From assembly GCF_003628305.1 (NCBI RefSeq), contig NZ_RBZM01000002.1, forward strand, positions 1-64,000: DNA of 64,000 nucleotides, read 5' to 3'. Both the position numbers and the translations under genes were made by a program. This stretch comes from Cohnella endophytica. GTDB lineage: Bacteria; Bacillota; Bacilli; Paenibacillales; Paenibacillaceae. This document shows, piece by piece, positions 8,493-16,346 of the stretch (positions are counted from its first letter, which is position 1; each line of letters begins with the position of its first letter). Under the pieces are notes generated by a model. That model saw nothing but the letters and a program-made list of their open reading frames with translations. It did not search any database and was not told the DNA's origin.

Positions 8493-8975
8493 TTAATTAT
8501 CTATTCTAATGAGTCCTTTTCCAATCAGATTCGCGGAAACGGGTTGTTTGCCGATTTCTCGCGCCCATACGGATAATTGACCCATGTGATGAATATGATG
8601 GGCGCTCACGTGGCGCGCGACTTCCCCCCACGCAAAGGTTTCAATCCGACCATCCGGACGAACGTCGACAAACGGACGGGCTTCCAAGCTTTCGTTCCAT
8701 GCGTTCACGAATTCTTCGACCTCCGGTCGAAAAACACGATCTAATTGTCTGATTTTCTCAATGGTATTGTAATTATCGAAACTCTCCTGAAAGTCGGTCT
8801 TCCCTTGAATAATGCGAATCCAGCTCCATTCCACGTCTACGACGTGAAATAACGTATGCAGGATGCCGCCAACCCCGCCCGTGCGGCGGCGAATCAATTC
8901 CTCGTAGGGTACATCTTCGCACCATTTATACCATTGCTCTCTGATAATCCAATTATATCGGAACATAGTTTGCAT
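8493..8975 (-). CDS. DinB family protein (predicted metal-dependent four-helix protein)
   Basis: A 160-residue protein starting at 8975 with GTGAGGT upstream. It begins MQTMFRYNWIIREQWYKWCEDVP, with the helical DinB/YfiT-like pattern. The three metal-binding histidines expected for the family are seen as His in TLFHVVDVEWSW (helix 2) and the cluster VSAHHIHHMGQLSVWAREIG near the C-terminus. Family members include bacillithiol/mycothiol-dependent transferases and uncharacterised stress proteins, so a thiol-transferase role is possible but unproven. It is co-directional with the downstream HAD gene and the upstream thiamine-binding and nos genes. Confidence 0.85.
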   Translation of the reverse strand: MQTMFRYNWIIREQWYKWCEDVPYEELIRRRTGGVGGILHTLFHVVDVEWSWIRIIQGKTDFQESFDNYNTIEKIRQLDRVFRPEVEEFVNAWNESLEARPFVDVRPDGRIETFAWGEVARHVSAHHIHHMGQLSVWAREIGKQPVSANLIGKGLIRIDN

Positions 8976-9035
8976 GATATTGTTACCTCACTTTTTCGGA
9001 GTATGAACCTATTTCGTCTCTTTTCCGGCTACTGC

Positions 9036-9344
9036 TTATTGCTTCAATTTTTGTTCGACGGACCGAAGCTTCTGCTCCATCGTGCCTTTCTTGTCCCTAC
9101 GATCGTCGATCGTAATCGAGGTGGATACCCTCTGAGCCCCATTCTGGAACGGAACTTCATGCATCTTCCGAACGATCGCGAGCACGTCGTCGAGTTCTCC
9201 TTCGATAATCGTGCTCATCGGCGTTAACTGGAATTTGACTCGTTCTCCGGCATCCATCAGCACTTGATGTACGGCGGCAACGTATTCTCCTACGCTTGGC
9301 GTTCCCGTTCCCAGCGGTACGATCGTGACTTGCGCAATGGCCAT
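9036..9344 (-). CDS. MTH1187 family thiamine-binding protein
   Basis: 102 residues with the ferredoxin-like pattern of the MTH1187/YkoF-like family: MAIAQVTIVPLGTGTPSVGEYVA at the N-terminus, QLTPMSTIIEGELDDVLAIVRKMHE in the middle, and VPFQNGAQRVSTSITIDDRRDK. Members bind thiamine and are thought to be salvage or transport accessory proteins. It sits 21 bases downstream of nos on the same strand and is probably co-transcribed with it. A functional link to nitric oxide metabolism is not established. Confidence 0.88.
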   Translation of the reverse strand: MAIAQVTIVPLGTGTPSVGEYVAAVHQVLMDAGERVKFQLTPMSTIIEGELDDVLAIVRKMHEVPFQNGAQRVSTSITIDDRRDKKGTMEQKLRSVEQKLKQ

Positions 9345-9365
9345 CTTGAACTCTCCTTTTATGAG

Positions 9366-10466
9366 CTAATAGGGGCGGGCCTGGGATACATAATCGGGAC
9401 TAACGTTCTTCTCCGTCAAATCGCTTTGATTCCAAATCGGCGTAGCCGCAGGAGACATGGGTGGGATCAACCACGACCATCGCGCGTTGACTTCTCGCCC
9501 GTTCGCTTCCTCCCTTTTCTTGAAACGCATGAACTGCTCTGCAGCCGTATGGTGATCCACGATGCTGACGCCGTTCGCCTTGAAGGAATGGATGACGGCC
9601 GTGTTCAGCTCTAGCAGTGCCCGATCTTTCCATAAGCTCGTATTCGTAGAGCGATCTAAGCCAAACGCATCGGCAATCGCTGGCAGTTCGTCGTAACGAT
9701 CCACGTCGGCCAAGTTGCGAGACCCGATCTCCGTTCCCATGTACCATCCGTTAAAAGGAGCCGCCGTATAGCGAATGCCTCCGATCTCGAGCGCCATATC
9801 CGAGATCATCGGGACGCCGTACCATTTCAATCGCAGTTCGTCGAAGCTTGCTGAATCCGGATGGATTAGTTGAACTTCCTTCACGAATTTTTCGGGAATA
9901 TCGAACCATTTCGGTTCTTGGTCCCCGATTTGAACGACTAACGGCAACACGTCATACTTCGTGCCTCTCCCCGTCCAGCCAAGTCGTTGGCATTGTTCCG
10001 TGAACGCGATCGAAGCCGGATCGCCGATGGTTCCTTCTTCCGTCGCATATCCGGCATAACGAATCAATTGATGGTTCCAAATCCGAATGTCGCCGGCACC
10101 GGCTTCTTGCGCCCGGAACACGGTAATCGTAGACCTGATCCGACCGTCGTTCGTCGCAAAGTCGATATGTTCGAGCAGTGCGGCGAAGACTTCCTCTTCA
10201 GAGCTTAGATGTCTGCGATCGATCACTTCAAGCGATTCCCAGAAAAGTCTTCCGATGCATCGGCTATTGTTGCGCCAGGCTACTCGCGCGCCGAAGATAA
10301 GCTCCTCCGCAGTGTGCGTATAGGTACCGGTATCATGCAGCAGCATCGTAACTTCCTTAATGCGGTGATCACAATTCTTTTCGGAAAGCCCCGTTTCCGC
10401 GCTAAACAATCGAATATACGCGTGAGCTTCTTGTTCGATCGACTCATTGTTAACTACGTTAATCAT
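9366..10466 (-). CDS. nos: bacterial nitric oxide synthase, oxygenase domain only
   Basis: 366 residues, the usual length of Bacillales NOS oxygenase proteins, which lack the mammalian reductase domain. The heme-thiolate cysteine is Cys70 in VAWRNNSRCIGRLFWESL. Further family blocks are IWNHQLIRYAGY, GWTGRGTKYDVLPLV, the substrate-site region FNGWYMGTEIGSRNLADVDRYDELP, and a C-terminal DHHTAAEQFMRF plus ARWSWLIPPMSPAATPIW pterin-site segment. It oxidises L-arginine to citrulline and NO using a general cellular flavodoxin or reductase. NO protects bacilli against oxidative stress. The start is ATG with GGTGGG upstream. A palindrome-like site lies 17-44 bases before the start. Confidence 0.96.
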   Translation of the reverse strand: MINVVNNESIEQEAHAYIRLFSAETGLSEKNCDHRIKEVTMLLHDTGTYTHTAEELIFGARVAWRNNSRCIGRLFWESLEVIDRRHLSSEEEVFAALLEHIDFATNDGRIRSTITVFRAQEAGAGDIRIWNHQLIRYAGYATEEGTIGDPASIAFTEQCQRLGWTGRGTKYDVLPLVVQIGDQEPKWFDIPEKFVKEVQLIHPDSASFDELRLKWYGVPMISDMALEIGGIRYTAAPFNGWYMGTEIGSRNLADVDRYDELPAIADAFGLDRSTNTSLWKDRALLELNTAVIHSFKANGVSIVDHHTAAEQFMRFKKREEANGREVNARWSWLIPPMSPAATPIWNQSDLTEKNVSPDYVSQARPY

Positions 10467-10482
10467 TTTGTCATTCCCACCA

Positions 10483-10510
10483 TGTTTACATAATTATAGT
10501 TATGTTATTA
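10483..10510. promoter_or_regulatory. candidate operator upstream of nos
   Basis: TGTTTACATAA, six bases, TTATGTTATTA. The left arm equals the consensus arm of the repeat at 8440-8467 except for one base, and the right arm matches at seven of eleven positions. It is directly upstream of the nos start, where it could overlap promoter or leader. Confidence 0.45.
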
Positions 10511-10691
10511 TTGCTTGGAAATATAGTTAAAACTCATTCTCTATTGTATCAAACTCCTTGTTCCGAACGAAATGAATTACTCCTATTGACAACAAAACAA
10601 CACATTCCGATTCGTTTATTGCCTTCGTCCCCAGACTTGAATAAATCTTCTTCTAGGCTTACAGTTACAATATAGCAAATGAGGTGAGCAG

Positions 10692-11774
10692 ATGAACCTG
10701 CAGAAACGCAAAGACCGGCTTGAACTGGACAAACGGGTTCCGGGCATGCCTTGGTATATCGAGAAATTCATCAATTATAAGCTGCCGGACCTCTCTCCGT
10801 CCTCCCTGCTCGAATACGTCAGGGATTACGAGGTATTTCTCTCCTGGCTGATGGCGGAAGGCTTGACGTCCGCGGACAAAATAACGGCGATTCCATTACT
10901 CGACTTGGAACGGTTGCACATGGACAGCGTAGATAACTTCAGGATGTTCTTGGCTACCAAGCGAGATCATGCCAATACGAGAACGACGATTTCGCGTAAG
11001 CTCTCTTCCCTCCGCTCCTTATTTCATTACTTAAGCCAGATCGCGGAGGACGAGGAGTTCTATCCCTTGCTCAAGCGTAACGTAATGGCCAAAGTATCGG
11101 TCAAACGCACGCAGAAACCGAAGGATACGGCCGCCAAGCTTGAAGGGAAGCTCCTTCAGGAACAAGAAATCATCGAATTTATTAACTACATTAAACAAGA
11201 TTATGCCCATGACGTCGCGAAAAACAAACAAGCGATCTATGCGCATGACTTGAACCGTATTCGGGACTGCTGCATCGTCAGCCTCATTCTGAATTCCGGG
11301 CTTCGGGTATCCGAGCTCGTGAACTTGAACATGGACGACCTCGATTTCAAGAAAAAGCTCGTGTACGTCTTCCGCAAAGGGAAAAACGACGACACGTTCA
11401 AGACGCCCGTTTATTTCCGTAACGATGCGATCGCCGACCTCGAGCAGTACCTGGCCCTTCGCGAATCGAGATACAAAGCTCCCAAACGAGAGAAAGCGAT
11501 GTTCCTCGCGATCGCGAACGGCAAGAAGGAAGGCTCGCGCATGACCAAGCGGGCAATCCAAGAGATGGTCATCAAATACGCCAAGAGGTTCGGCAAGCCA
11601 TACCTTTCCGTACATAAGCTTCGCCATTCCTTCGCGACCGATTATTACTTAAGCAACGACCTCTACAAAACGCAGGAGCAACTAGGTCACGCCTCACCTG
11701 AGACAACGCAAATCTACGCGCATCTCACCGACAAGACGATGGCCGAAGCGATCGACAAGCGCAAGGAAGACTAA
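10692..11774 (+). CDS. xerS: tyrosine recombinase, XerS-like
   Basis: 360 residues with GAGGTGA upstream of the ATG. The N-terminal SAM-like core-binding domain covers about 20-130 and the catalytic domain about 155-350. The full catalytic set is visible: Arg205 (SGLRVSE), Lys229 (FRKGK), His308 and Arg311 (HKLRHSF), His333 (QLGHAS) and Tyr342 (TQIYAH). The N-terminus and the KAPKREKAMFLA insertion resemble XerS, the single recombinase that resolves chromosome dimers in streptococci and is also annotated in Paenibacillaceae. No attachment site or mobile element borders it, so a housekeeping or regulatory role is more likely than phage integration. Confidence 0.85.
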   Translation: MNLQKRKDRLELDKRVPGMPWYIEKFINYKLPDLSPSSLLEYVRDYEVFLSWLMAEGLTSADKITAIPLLDLERLHMDSVDNFRMFLATKRDHANTRTTISRKLSSLRSLFHYLSQIAEDEEFYPLLKRNVMAKVSVKRTQKPKDTAAKLEGKLLQEQEIIEFINYIKQDYAHDVAKNKQAIYAHDLNRIRDCCIVSLILNSGLRVSELVNLNMDDLDFKKKLVYVFRKGKNDDTFKTPVYFRNDAIADLEQYLALRESRYKAPKREKAMFLAIANGKKEGSRMTKRAIQEMVIKYAKRFGKPYLSVHKLRHSFATDYYLSNDLYKTQEQLGHASPETTQIYAHLTDKTMAEAIDKRKED

Positions 11775-11803
11775 TTCTTATCCATGTTTCGCGCATCATA
11801 AGA

Positions 11804-11854
11804 AGAGGATCTCCTCCCAAGTCTACCAAGACCTTAGGGGGAAATCCTCTTTTT
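11804..11854 (+). terminator. intrinsic terminator of the xerS-like gene
   Basis: AGAGGAT / ATCCTCT outer arms with further C-rich/G-rich inner pairing, followed by TTTTTA, about 30-80 bases after the stop codon. Confidence 0.75.
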
Positions 11855-11874
11855 ACTTCTCGTTTATCGGTATA

Positions 11875-12057
11875 CCTGCATTTACTACAGGCAGTTTAGC
11901 TTTATAGAATGACTATTGAATGAGCACCTGCATTTGCTACAGGCTAATTCGATCGAATTTGAGAAAACACGCGAAAATGAATGATTTGCCTGCAGTATTT
12001 ACAGGTTATTAAGCTCCAAAACCCGATTCTGGAGAAATTGACTGCAGTTTTTGCAGG
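11875..12057. repeat. four degenerate CCTGCA...TACAGG repeats, helically spaced
   Basis: Four short imperfect palindromes (CCTGCATTTACTACAGG, CCTGCATTTGCTACAGG, CCTGCAGTATTTACAGG, CTGCAGTTTTTGCAGG) begin at 11875, 11927, 11989 and 12041. The spacings are 52, 62 and 52 bp. The intervening sequences are A+T-rich and only loosely alike. No coding frame spans them. Confidence 0.75.
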
Positions 12058-12124
12058 TTGCTATAGGTTGAATGGTGTTCAGTAGTCGAGTTGTGTTTCG
12101 CCGGCCTTAAAAGCCGCCCCTAGC

Positions 12125-12382
12125 TTAAAGAGCCAAAGCCGCGGCTTCTTCTCTGCGCTTCTGAATGGCGTTCGTCCATTCTTTGCCCGTTCGTCCCGCC
12201 TGCGTCGCGATGTGGAAGTATTCCGCGTAATCCGCTGCCATCGGGTACCCTCCGATAAGCCCGATGACCGCACGGTATTCCTCGACGATTAACTTAGCCG
12301 CTGCCGGAGCGTAGCCGTACAAGAGCTGAAGCTGCTCCACGATCGCTTTCTCGTAGCTATTCAAGCGTTTCTTCTGCGCCAT
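12125..12382 (-). CDS. small helical protein of unknown function, partner of DUF3990 gene
   Basis: 85 residues, ATG at 12382 with AGAGGTGG upstream. The first 26 bases overlap the 3' end of the DUF3990 gene, implying translational coupling. The sequence is mostly helical (KRLNSYEKAIVEQLQLL, then APAAAKLIVEEYRAVIGL) with a Lys/Arg/Glu-rich tail. There is no signal peptide or membrane segment, and I do not recognise a named family. The tight overlap with a predicted ADP-ribosyltransferase-fold protein makes an antitoxin or immunity-like role conceivable. Confidence 0.7.
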   Translation of the reverse strand: MAQKKRLNSYEKAIVEQLQLLYGYAPAAAKLIVEEYRAVIGLIGGYPMAADYAEYFHIATQAGRTGKEWTNAIQKRREEAAALAL

Positions 12383-12968
12383 ACGATCGCCACCTCTTCC
12401 CTTGATAGACATATGCACCGGTAAGGCGAAGCATCGGAGCGAGCTCCTCGTCGCTGAAAGCGATTTGATTGCCTAGCTCCAGTCCGTCCAACCGCCGATT
12501 GGCGTGATTCCTCGTGATTTTATCCAGAAACCAGACGTTGTCTTTCTTTAATCTTAATCCATCCTGCACGATTTTTCCAGTATCCGCGTCCGCCATCGGC
12601 CCTATTATGATCTGCGCGTGAGACTCGCAAGGGTCATTCCCGTACTCGGGAATCGTCCGGTGTTCATAAATATATTTACCCCATGTAGGGGAAATGCCGG
12701 CAAAGATTCGATAATTCGGCTGAAAGATCAAACGCTCGGGCGAGAGCTCGATCTCAAGTACGCAAGGTCGGCCCATGTTCAGCTTATCTTGCATAGACCT
12801 CGCCCAGTTCTTGGCCTGTTCGATCGAGATCGTTGTATAGAAGCCTTGTCCGAAATCCCTACCCTGTTTCCAATAATTCTTGTTCAGAATCCGATTCTTA
12901 AACGATTCATAGTATATATCCAACGTGCCGTGATAGACGCTAGAGGGGAATTCGATATCGATGCTCAT
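12357..12968 (-). CDS. DUF3990 family protein (ADP-ribosyltransferase-like fold)
   Basis: 203 residues, ATG at 12968 with AAGGAG seven bases upstream. The DUF3990 hallmarks are present: VYHGTLD near residue 12, RDFGQGFYTT near 40-50 followed by QAKNWA, and HAQIIIGPMADADTG near 125-140, then a C-terminal QIAFSDEELAPML. This family is related to ADP-ribosyltransferases, and members commonly occur in small two-gene modules. The target and activity are unknown. The neighbouring 85-residue gene overlaps its 3' end. The only upstream feature of note is the gap to the divergent fumC gene. Confidence 0.82.
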   Translation of the reverse strand: MSIDIEFPSSVYHGTLDIYYESFKNRILNKNYWKQGRDFGQGFYTTISIEQAKNWARSMQDKLNMGRPCVLEIELSPERLIFQPNYRIFAGISPTWGKYIYEHRTIPEYGNDPCESHAQIIIGPMADADTGKIVQDGLRLKKDNVWFLDKITRNHANRRLDGLELGNQIAFSDEELAPMLRLTGAYVYQGKRWRSYGAEETLE

Positions 12969-13061
12969 GCGCTGCTCCTTCGAATTAGGAGATTACGAAA
13001 CATGATTCTATTATAGCTTTCATATGGATATCCATGGAAGTCCGAATTGTTCATAATATTA

Positions 13062-13089
13062 ACTTAACAAAATATTAATTATGTTAACA
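13062..13089. promoter_or_regulatory. weak copy of the HAD/nos inverted repeat upstream of fumC
   Basis: The right arm TTATGTTAACA matches the consensus arm of the 8440 site except at one base, and the left arm ACTTAACAAAA matches seven of eleven, with the same six-base spacer. It lies 106 bases before the fumC start, in the gap to the divergent DUF3990 gene. Confidence 0.35.
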
Positions 13090-13194
13090 CAATATGTTTT
13101 ATTTACCGAACCGATGTTTATTTTGAGTATAGAAAATAGATGCTACTTCTAGGGCGTGAAGTTTAAGACAAATATGCGATTACGAGGTGCAGCG

Positions 13195-14580
13195 ATGGAA
13201 TATCGTATCGAGAAGGATTCGCTCGGCGAGGTACGGGTTCCCGCCGACAAAATGTGGGGAGCGCAAACGCAGCGAAGCTTGTCCAACTTCAAGATCGGCA
13301 CGGAGAAAATGCCGCTTGCGCTCATCCGCGTATTCGCCCTGCTCAAAAAAAGCGCCGCGATCGTCAATTTGGATCTAGGTAAGCTTAGCAAACCGAAGTC
13401 GGATGCGATAGTTATCGCCGCGGACGAGATCATCGAGGGACGATGGGACGGCCACTTCCCTCTTGCGGTTTGGCAGACCGGTAGCGGCACGCAATCGAAC
13501 ATGAACGTCAATGAAGTCATCGCCAATCGCGCGAATCAGCTTCTGTCCGATGCGGCCGATAGCGAACGCGTTCATCCGAACGATGACGTAAACAAGTCGC
13601 AAAGTTCGAACGATACGTTCCCGACCGCGATGCACGTAGCTTCCCTGATCGCGGTAGAAGATCGATTACTGCCTGCTATCGGCGTCCTAAAGGAGACGCT
13701 TCAGCAGAAGAGCGAGCAATTCGCCGAAGTGATTAAGATCGGCCGGACCCATCTTCAGGACGCTACCCCGCTCACTTTGGGTCAGGAAATCAGCGGCTGG
13801 GTTCGCATGTTGGACAAATCAGAGAAAATGATCCGGGAGAGCGCGGAGCATCTCCGGGAACTTGCCATCGGGGGAACGGCCGTCGGCACGGGCATTAATG
13901 CCCATCCCCTCTTCGGTGCCAAAGTCGCGGAGAAGATCGGCGAGCTAAGCGGCAAACGTTTCGTATCCGCCGACAACAAATTCCACGCGCTTACGAGTCA
14001 CGACGAACTCGTACACGTCCATGGCGCCATGAAGGCACTTGCCGCCGATCTCATGAAAATAGCCAACGATGTTCGTTGGCTAGCCAGTGGCCCTCGAAGC
14101 GGAATCGGCGAAATTACGATTCCCGCTAACGAACCGGGCAGTTCGATTATGCCGGGCAAGGTTAACCCCACCCAATCCGAAGCATTAACGATGGTCGTGG
14201 CTCAAGTCATGGGTAATGACGTGACGATCGGGTTCGCGGCAAGTCAAGGGAACTTCGAATTGAACGTGTTCAAGCCGGTCATCATATTTAACTTCCTGCA
14301 GTCGACCGAGCTGCTAGCGGATGCGATTCATTCATGGAACGATAATTGCGCAATTGGCATTGAAGCCAACTTGGCCGTTATCCAAGAGCACGTGCAGCGC
14401 TCTCTCATGCTCGTCACGGCTTTGAATCCCCACATCGGCTATGAGAACGCGGCTCTGATCGCGAAAGCCGCACATATCAAAGGGCAAACCTTGAAGCAAG
14501 CGGCCTTGGAGAGCGGATTGCTGACGGAACAGCAGTTCGACCAAATCGTTCGCCCCGAACAAATGATCCACCCCCGATAA
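13195..14580 (+). CDS. fumC: class II fumarate hydratase
   Basis: 461 residues from the ATG at 13195, which has GAGGTG eight bases upstream (an earlier in-frame ATG lacks one). The protein begins [28 protein letters not shown], typical of Fum[20 protein letters not shown] and the family signature [13 protein letters not shown] (about 316-328) are intact. Active-site blocks [16 protein letters not shown] and the catalytic His are also present. It interconverts fumarate and L-malate in the TCA cycle and is cytoplasmic and homotetrameric. It is transcribed alone and ends at a strong terminator. Confidence 0.97.
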   Translation: MEYRIEKDSLGEVRVPADKMWGAQTQRSLSNFKIGTEKMPLALIRVFALLKKSAAIVNLDLGKLSKPKSDAIVIAADEIIEGRWDGHFPLAVWQTGSGTQSNMNVNEVIANRANQLLSDAADSERVHPNDDVNKSQSSNDTFPTAMHVASLIAVEDRLLPAIGVLKETLQQKSEQFAEVIKIGRTHLQDATPLTLGQEISGWVRMLDKSEKMIRESAEHLRELAIGGTAVGTGINAHPLFGAKVAEKIGELSGKRFVSADNKFHALTSHDELVHVHGAMKALAADLMKIANDVRWLASGPRSGIGEITIPANEPGSSIMPGKVNPTQSEALTMVVAQVMGNDVTIGFAASQGNFELNVFKPVIIFNFLQSTELLADAIHSWNDNCAIGIEANLAVIQEHVQRSLMLVTALNPHIGYENAALIAKAAHIKGQTLKQAALESGLLTEQQFDQIVRPEQMIHPR

Positions 14581-14599
14581 TTTCCTAGTCGAAAATCAA

Positions 14600-14632
14600 A
14601 AAAAGTGAGGAGCCGAGGCTCCTCACTTTTTG
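14600..14632. terminator. bidirectional terminator after fumC
   Basis: A 13-14 bp G+C-containing stem (AAAGTGAGGAGC / GCTCCTCACTTT) with a CGAG loop, A-run before and T-run after. It serves fumC on plus and the small membrane protein gene on minus, whose stop codon lies inside it. Confidence 0.9.
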
Positions 14633-14784
14633 CTTTTCGTTCTGGCTAGCCAGAATACGAAGACGATGATCGGAATGAGAATGAACCACGGAAGATGAAT
14701 CGTGCTTTGCGTCATGATGACGAATAGCATTAAGACAATGAAGCCGACAATAAGATAAAGGCAGCCTCTTCCGAACGTTTCCAA
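14623..14784 (-). CDS. small two-helix membrane protein
   Basis: 53 residues from a TTG start at 14784. This start is chosen because GGAGGAGG lies six bases upstream, and the longer open frame overlaps the neighbouring plus-strand gene. Nearly the whole protein is two hydrophobic segments (LYLIVGFIVLMLFVIM and WFILIPIIVFVFWLA) with a basic C-terminus (RTKSKK). No family is recognised. Its stop codon lies in the shared terminator. Confidence 0.65.
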   Translation of the reverse strand: METFGRGCLYLIVGFIVLMLFVIMTQSTIHLPWFILIPIIVFVFWLARTKSKK

Positions 14785-14845
14785 GCCATTCCTCCTCCTC
14801 TCCGAGGGGGTTCCGACCAGAGAACTAAGCATAAGACGAGGTGTA

Positions 14846-15166
14846 ATGAAATTGTCCCTCTTTCCACGACTGACCCTTGTCGCGATGCTGTTCGCGTTAT
14901 TAGGTAACGCTCGAACGCATGCGCAGCCGCCGGAATACGCCCAATGGGGAAAAGTCGCCATGGATCGAACCAAGGCGAAGTATCCGGGGGCGATCATTGA
15001 CTATTGGCATGTAGGACGTACGCAAGTGTCGGCCGACATTGCCGAAGAGAAGTTCAAGCTTTGGCTACGAAATGGCACATTAGAATATGGCGTATGGGTC
15101 ACCATAAGATTTTATACGGCGAACGACCGAATCATAACGATTGATTTAAGTAAAAAGGACCGTTAA
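14846..15166 (+). CDS. DUF3889-like secreted small protein
   Basis: 106 residues, ATG preceded by GAGGTG. A signal peptide (MKLSLFPRLTLVAMLFALLG, cleavage probably after THA) is followed by a compact domain starting PEYAQWGKVAMDRTKAKYPGAIIDYWHVG and ending in a beta-rich VWVTIRFYTANDRIITIDL. This matches the general look of DUF3889 proteins of Bacillales, whose function is unknown. It stands alone between a divergent membrane gene and a convergent phosphatase gene, whose ends are only four bases apart. Confidence 0.7.
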   Translation: MKLSLFPRLTLVAMLFALLGNARTHAQPPEYAQWGKVAMDRTKAKYPGAIIDYWHVGRTQVSADIAEEKFKLWLRNGTLEYGVWVTIRFYTANDRIITIDLSKKDR

Positions 15167-15170
15167 TTCG

Positions 15171-15896
15171 CTAGTCTCGTCCGTTAGCAAGCGCCTTATA
15201 GGTCGTGAAAGTGAAGTTTTCGTCTTCGAAAACGAGTGCATTCAGTTGTTGCCCGTATGCGCAGCCGCCGTCGATTCCGATCTTGTCTTCTTGGAACCAT
15301 ACTTCCGCCGAATCGTGTAGCTCCATTGCCCTCGTATGCCCGAAAACCACTTTCTTGTTGGCCCGGGTTTTATTTCGGATGAAATCGTTCTTGATATACA
15401 TAAAGTCCCGCTTCGGTTGTTTTCTCCAATCCGCAAACCGCGGATTAAGTCCGGCATGTACGCAAATGAGGAAATCGCCCTCGTAGTAATAAGGCAGCTT
15501 GTCCAGAAAGGCGATATGATGAGCGAATTTGGCGTTAATATGCGCTTTCGCCTGCTCGAAACGTTCCGCATCGAAATTAAGATCATCAGAATCGCAATAG
15601 CTTGCCAGAGTCTGGCGCCCGCCATGCTCGAGGAAGCGATGCTGAATGTCCGGATCTTCCGTTCGGATGAGATCTACCATTCTCTGATCGTGATTGCCCC
15701 GCAAGGCGATCGCGCGATGATTGAGGACCAGGTCCATGACTCGGTCTACGGTCTCTTTGCTATGCGGTCCCCTGTCTACGTAATCCCCTAGCAAGATCAG
15801 TTGATCGTTCGCGGAATCGTAACGAATTTGGTCTAACAGTCGATTTAGCGGCTCGACACAGCCGTGTATATCACTAATCATGATCGTTCGCGTCAT
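15171..15896 (-). CDS. PPP-family metallophosphatase (PrpE/Ser-Thr phosphatase-like)
   Basis: 241 residues. Metal-binding motifs appear in order: ISDIHGC (7-13), LLGDYVDRGPHSKETV (about 35-50), LRGNHDQRMVD (about 63-73), then VHAGLNP near 147 and VFGHTRAME near 183. This is the single-domain PPP phosphatase pattern seen in protein phosphatases and diadenosine tetraphosphatases of Bacillales. The substrate cannot be told. The start overlaps the end of the arsR-like gene by four bases (ATGA), so the two are co-translated, an unusual pairing of a metal-dependent phosphatase with a metalloregulator-type repressor. Confidence 0.85.
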   Translation of the reverse strand: MTRTIMISDIHGCVEPLNRLLDQIRYDSANDQLILLGDYVDRGPHSKETVDRVMDLVLNHRAIALRGNHDQRMVDLIRTEDPDIQHRFLEHGGRQTLASYCDSDDLNFDAERFEQAKAHINAKFAHHIAFLDKLPYYYEGDFLICVHAGLNPRFADWRKQPKRDFMYIKNDFIRNKTRANKKVVFGHTRAMELHDSAEVWFQEDKIGIDGGCAYGQQLNALVFEDENFTFTTYKALANGRD

Positions 15897-16216
15897 TGTA
15901 TCTTTTCTCCCGTGCGTTCATAAGCTTCTAGTATTGACCCGAGCAAACCCGGGAATCGGTATTCCAAATCTTCCGTACGAAGCGATAACAAACGCTGCGT
16001 TCCATGCACGCGCACGTGAACGACGCCCGCTTCGCGCAATGTTCGAGAATGGTGCGACAACGTGGATTTCACGACGGGAACGTCGATTTCTCCGCATGAG
16101 CGCTCGCCCGATCGTTGAATTTCAGAGATGATGAATAAGCGAACAGGATCGCTTAACGCATAAAGCACGGACGAAAGCTGGATCTCTTCCCGGTCGGGAT
16201 GATGAAGGTATTTCAA
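15893..16216 (-). CDS. ArsR/SmtB family transcriptional repressor
   Basis: 107 residues with a winged helix: LSSVLYALSDPVRLFIISEI, then the recognition region VVKSTLSHHSRTLREAGVV and the wing VHGTQRLLSLR. The usual metal-binding ELCVCD motif is absent (the corresponding place reads SCGEIDVP), so it may sense something other than metal. It is divergent from an MFS drug-efflux gene. A 32-bp palindrome lies between the two, a typical repressor and target arrangement. The 3' end overlaps the phosphatase gene by ATGA. Confidence 0.88.
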   Translation of the reverse strand: MKYLHHPDREEIQLSSVLYALSDPVRLFIISEIQRSGERSCGEIDVPVVKSTLSHHSRTLREAGVVHVRVHGTQRLLSLRTEDLEYRFPGLLGSILEAYERTGEKIQ

Positions 16217-16296
16217 GTTACGCCCCCCTTATTGGAACGTTGAGAGTTAAATTTAGAAAATGTAGTCATTGCATGATATCGGATCCCATGCTATAT

Positions 16297-16328
16297 TTCT
16301 AATATTCGATGACAATCGAACAATAGAA
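16297..16328. promoter_or_regulatory. palindromic operator between arsR-like gene and MFS gene
   Basis: TTCTAATATTCGAT, GACA, ATCGAACAATAGAA. Twelve of fourteen positions pair. It ends 18 bases before the MFS start and about 80 bases before the arsR-like start. Position and ATTCGA...TCGAA core fit an ArsR-family site. Confidence 0.65.
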
Positions 16329-16346
16329 AAAGAGTGAGGGATTCCA

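Noticed and set aside
11031..11627. 198-codon minus-strand open frame inside the xerS-like gene
   Set aside because: Antisense shadow of a gene whose complete catalytic set is on the plus strand.
11875..12057. CRISPR array
   Set aside because: Repeat units are only about 17 bases and imperfect, spacers vary in length and there are no cas genes.
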